7,240 nucleotides of DNA from Deltaproteobacteria bacterium (lineage in GTDB: Bacteria; Desulfobacterota; Binatia; UBA9968). A program made the translations under genes and the position numbers. The stretch is from assembly GCA_016844625.1 (NCBI GenBank), contig JAERMN010000167.1, positions 1 through 7,240 on the forward strand. The letters run 5' to 3'. Numbering within the stretch: position 1 is the stretch's first letter; each line of letters begins with the position of its first letter. Below the pieces are notes generated by a model. The model worked only from the letters and a program-made list of their open reading frames with translations, had not been told where the DNA came from and searched no databases. Of this stretch, positions 5,459 through 7,240 are shown one piece after another.

Positions 5459-7030
5459 ATGTCTGAAGCAATATCATCGACGGACCTAACCGCCCCATCG
5501 CGGCGCTTCAAGATCAAGAAAGCGGCGTGGATCGGTCTGGGTGTGTTTGGCTTCTTGCTGGCGCTGATTCTCATCATACCGCATTTCGTCGATCTGGGTT
5601 TGTTCAAGCGTACCTATTTACCGCTGCTCGAAGAGGCGCTCAACCGCCGCATCGACGTCGGCGAAGTGCACTTGAATCTAATCCCAACGCCGTCGATCCG
5701 CTTGTCCAAACTCAAAGTCTCCGACAGCGCCGCTTTCGCCGACAATACTTTCTTCACGGCACAGCAAGTCCAGTTAAAGCTCAGGCTCTGGCCGCTGCTG
5801 CGCGGTCGCTTCGAGGTCACCGAACTGGTGCTGGAAAAACCGATTTTTAATGTGCTCAAGCAGCCCGATGGTTCGTTTAATTATTCCGACATAGGCAGCA
5901 ACAAGACTCGCGCCAATAACCGGCGCGAAGTGAAGAAGAAAGCCGACGGAACGAAATCGGTGCAAGCCCCGCCGCCCCTCGCCCTGCCCAACCGGGTGCG
6001 CATCAATGACGGCCAGCTCAACCTGATTACCAAAGGATTGACGCCGGTCAATATCAAAGGCATCGATCTGTCGCTCCAGGAGTTTAGCGAAACGGCCCCG
6101 TTCCCCTTTCGCGTTGCGTTCAACTATCCCGGCTTAAATACGGTCGCGTTGGAAGGTCAGCTCAAATACCAGGAAGAGAAGGCGTTGCTCGAGCTCAAGA
6201 ACAATCGTTTGAAGATTCAAGATCTGACTTTTCCCGTGCAAGGGAGCGTGAGCAATCTCTCAACCACGCCGCGGGTCAATCTCAATCTTGCCGCCGACAA
6301 AGTGGACGCCAAGACAATTTTTCAAATCCTTTCGGTCTTCGGCCTCGCGCCGCGCGACACCGAGATCAGCGGTCCGATGGGTTTGAATATGATGGTCACC
6401 GGTCCCTCCAACGCGCTGGTTACTCAAGTGCGCGGCCTGTTTCGGGACGTAAAAGTTCACGGCAAGCGCGCCCTCAAAGGAACGCTCAACGGCGAAGTGA
6501 ATATCATATTGCCGCTTGGCGGCGGTGCCGTATCGCGCCGCTTGCAAGGTAACGGCAAACTCGTCGCCCGCGACGGTGAGCTCACCAACGTCAATCTGAT
6601 CAAGAAAATTCAGCGTGTCACCGGCATGATCGGTTTATCGAAAGACGGACAGCGCGAAGCCACGACTTTTAAGACCATGGAGGCGGAATTCATCGTCGGC
6701 GGCGGTTACGCCGATTTCTCCCGGCTCTATTTGATCAATCCGCAAATGGAAGTAAATGGCAAAGGCACCATGACCATCGACCAACCGACTCTCAATATCA
6801 CCCTCGAAACCGCGCTCTCATCGCAAGCCTCAGTGCGCGCCGGCCGCGGCCGCACGACGACATTTTTGAAAGACAGCCAAGGACGGGTCGTTGTGCCGCT
6901 CAGAGTCACCGGCCCCGTGGAAAATCCGGCGGTGAACTTGAATAGCGAAAAACTCGCCGAAGCCGCCATGCCAAAAGCGCTCGAAAAAAACTTCAGCTCG
7001 TTCTTCAAAAACCTTTTCCGCGGCCGCTAG
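5459..7030 (+). CDS. AsmA-family envelope protein
   Basis: AsmA-family proteins are inner-membrane anchored, mostly periplasmic beta-rich proteins linked to outer-membrane assembly and lipid transfer. From ATG 5459 the protein is 523 residues. A basic N-terminus (RRFKIKK, 15-21) precedes one membrane helix (about 23-41). Next comes the AsmA N-terminal module, with the family's pattern LEEALNRRIDVGEVHLNL (57-74), LIPTPSIRLSKLKVSD (74-89) and LVLEKPIFNVLKQPDGSFNY (123-142). A charged, Pro-rich linker spans about 148-178. A C-terminal AsmA-like repeat region follows (about 340-495; LVARDGELTNVNLIKKIQ at 368-385, VTGPVENPAVNLN at 483-495). It ends in an amphipathic helix (about 497-520), common in the family. 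An in-frame GTG at 5321 would add 46 residues without similarity to AsmA and spanning the -10 box, so it is rejected. No strong ribosome site is seen before ATG 5459. The gene appears single and converges on the gene at 7064-7240. Confidence 0.88.
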   Translation: MSEAISSTDLTAPSRRFKIKKAAWIGLGVFGFLLALILIIPHFVDLGLFKRTYLPLLEEALNRRIDVGEVHLNLIPTPSIRLSKLKVSDSAAFADNTFFTAQQVQLKLRLWPLLRGRFEVTELVLEKPIFNVLKQPDGSFNYSDIGSNKTRANNRREVKKKADGTKSVQAPPPLALPNRVRINDGQLNLITKGLTPVNIKGIDLSLQEFSETAPFPFRVAFNYPGLNTVALEGQLKYQEEKALLELKNNRLKIQDLTFPVQGSVSNLSTTPRVNLNLAADKVDAKTIFQILSVFGLAPRDTEISGPMGLNMMVTGPSNALVTQVRGLFRDVKVHGKRALKGTLNGEVNIILPLGGGAVSRRLQGNGKLVARDGELTNVNLIKKIQRVTGMIGLSKDGQREATTFKTMEAEFIVGGGYADFSRLYLINPQMEVNGKGTMTIDQPTLNITLETALSSQASVRAGRGRTTTFLKDSQGRVVVPLRVTGPVENPAVNLNSEKLAEAAMPKALEKNFSSFFKNLFRGR

Positions 7031-7063
7031 GGTGTCCATCACGATCGCATGCCAGTCGCCGCG

Positions 7064-7240
7064 CTACTCCCGCGCCTCGGGCGGCGTGAGCCGGAGAATC
7101 ATTTCTTGTAAACTTTTGCCGGCCAATGTTTTCACCATAGAATCTTCAACTTCTATCAACAAAGCGTTGATCTCACCTTCCTCTTCGCTGAGATCGGTGC
7201 GCACGCGAGTTTTCTTTCCCGAATTTCTGATGCAATCGAG
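7064..7240 (-). CDS. C-terminal part of an unrecognised protein (partial gene)
   Basis: The minus strand is open from the window edge at 7240 to a TAG at 7064-7066, giving 58 residues with no start inside the window. The piece is acidic and helix-prone. It begins LDCIRNSGKKTRVRTDLSEE, then has a motif-like EINALLIEVEDSMVKTLAGK, and ends ILRLTPPEARE. Codon use is like that of its neighbours and the frame has no interruption over 177 bases, which supports a real gene end. I do not recognise the family. Its stop lies 33 bp from the stop of the AsmA-family gene, so the two converge; I see no strong hairpin between them. Confidence 0.6.
   Translation of the reverse strand, partial: LDCIRNSGKKTRVRTDLSEEEGEINALLIEVEDSMVKTLAGKSLQEMILRLTPPEARE

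Noticed and set aside
1..7240. CRISPR array, tRNA or rRNA gene, phage or transposase genes
   Set aside because: No regularly spaced repeats, no cloverleaf-like or rRNA-like stretches, and no recombinase or transposase motifs were seen on either strand.

Overview
The window is typical bacterial chromosome, about 55% GC by eye, with tightly packed operon genes and gaps rich in small repeats. No marker gene fixes the taxon. Three things together suggest an uncultivated deltaproteobacterium-like lineage (Desulfobacterota, Binatota, Tectomicrobia or similar): a complete branched-chain-type amino-acid ABC transporter core, a short six-helix rhomboid, and non-coding repeats built from ATCCGAA units and from 'CGCAAAGGCGC' arms. 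This placement is inference.

Layout from left to right. Positions 1-93 are the last 30 codons of a CopG-type antitoxin gene (+). Positions 94-384 hold no convincing gene but carry four hairpins in about 130 bp. Positions 385-1112 (-) are a rhomboid intramembrane protease gene. An exact 8-bp tandem duplication shifts its frame just after the last membrane helix, so its conserved hydrophilic tail is now out of frame. Positions 1113-1353 hold a compact inverted-repeat element. Positions 1354-5272 (-) are a four-gene transporter operon transcribed livH-livM-livG-livF. A second, quite different inverted-repeat element sits in the 232-bp gap between livM and livG. Positions 5273-5458 are a divergent intergenic region with a good -10 box for the rightward gene. 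Positions 5459-7030 (+) encode an AsmA-family envelope protein. Positions 7064-7240 (-) are the 3' end of an unrecognised gene that converges on it.

LivH and LivM should form the inner-membrane channel and LivG and LivF the two cytoplasmic ATPases of a HAAT-type importer. No periplasmic binding protein (LivK) is encoded here, so the substrate cannot be told from the window. The AsmA-like protein is probably anchored in the inner membrane with its bulk in the periplasm, and has no evident functional link to the transporter.

I found no convincing new multi-gene system. The items most worth checking are the 8-bp duplication in the rhomboid gene, the two inverted-repeat elements flanking or inside the liv operon, and the hairpin cluster at 186-316.
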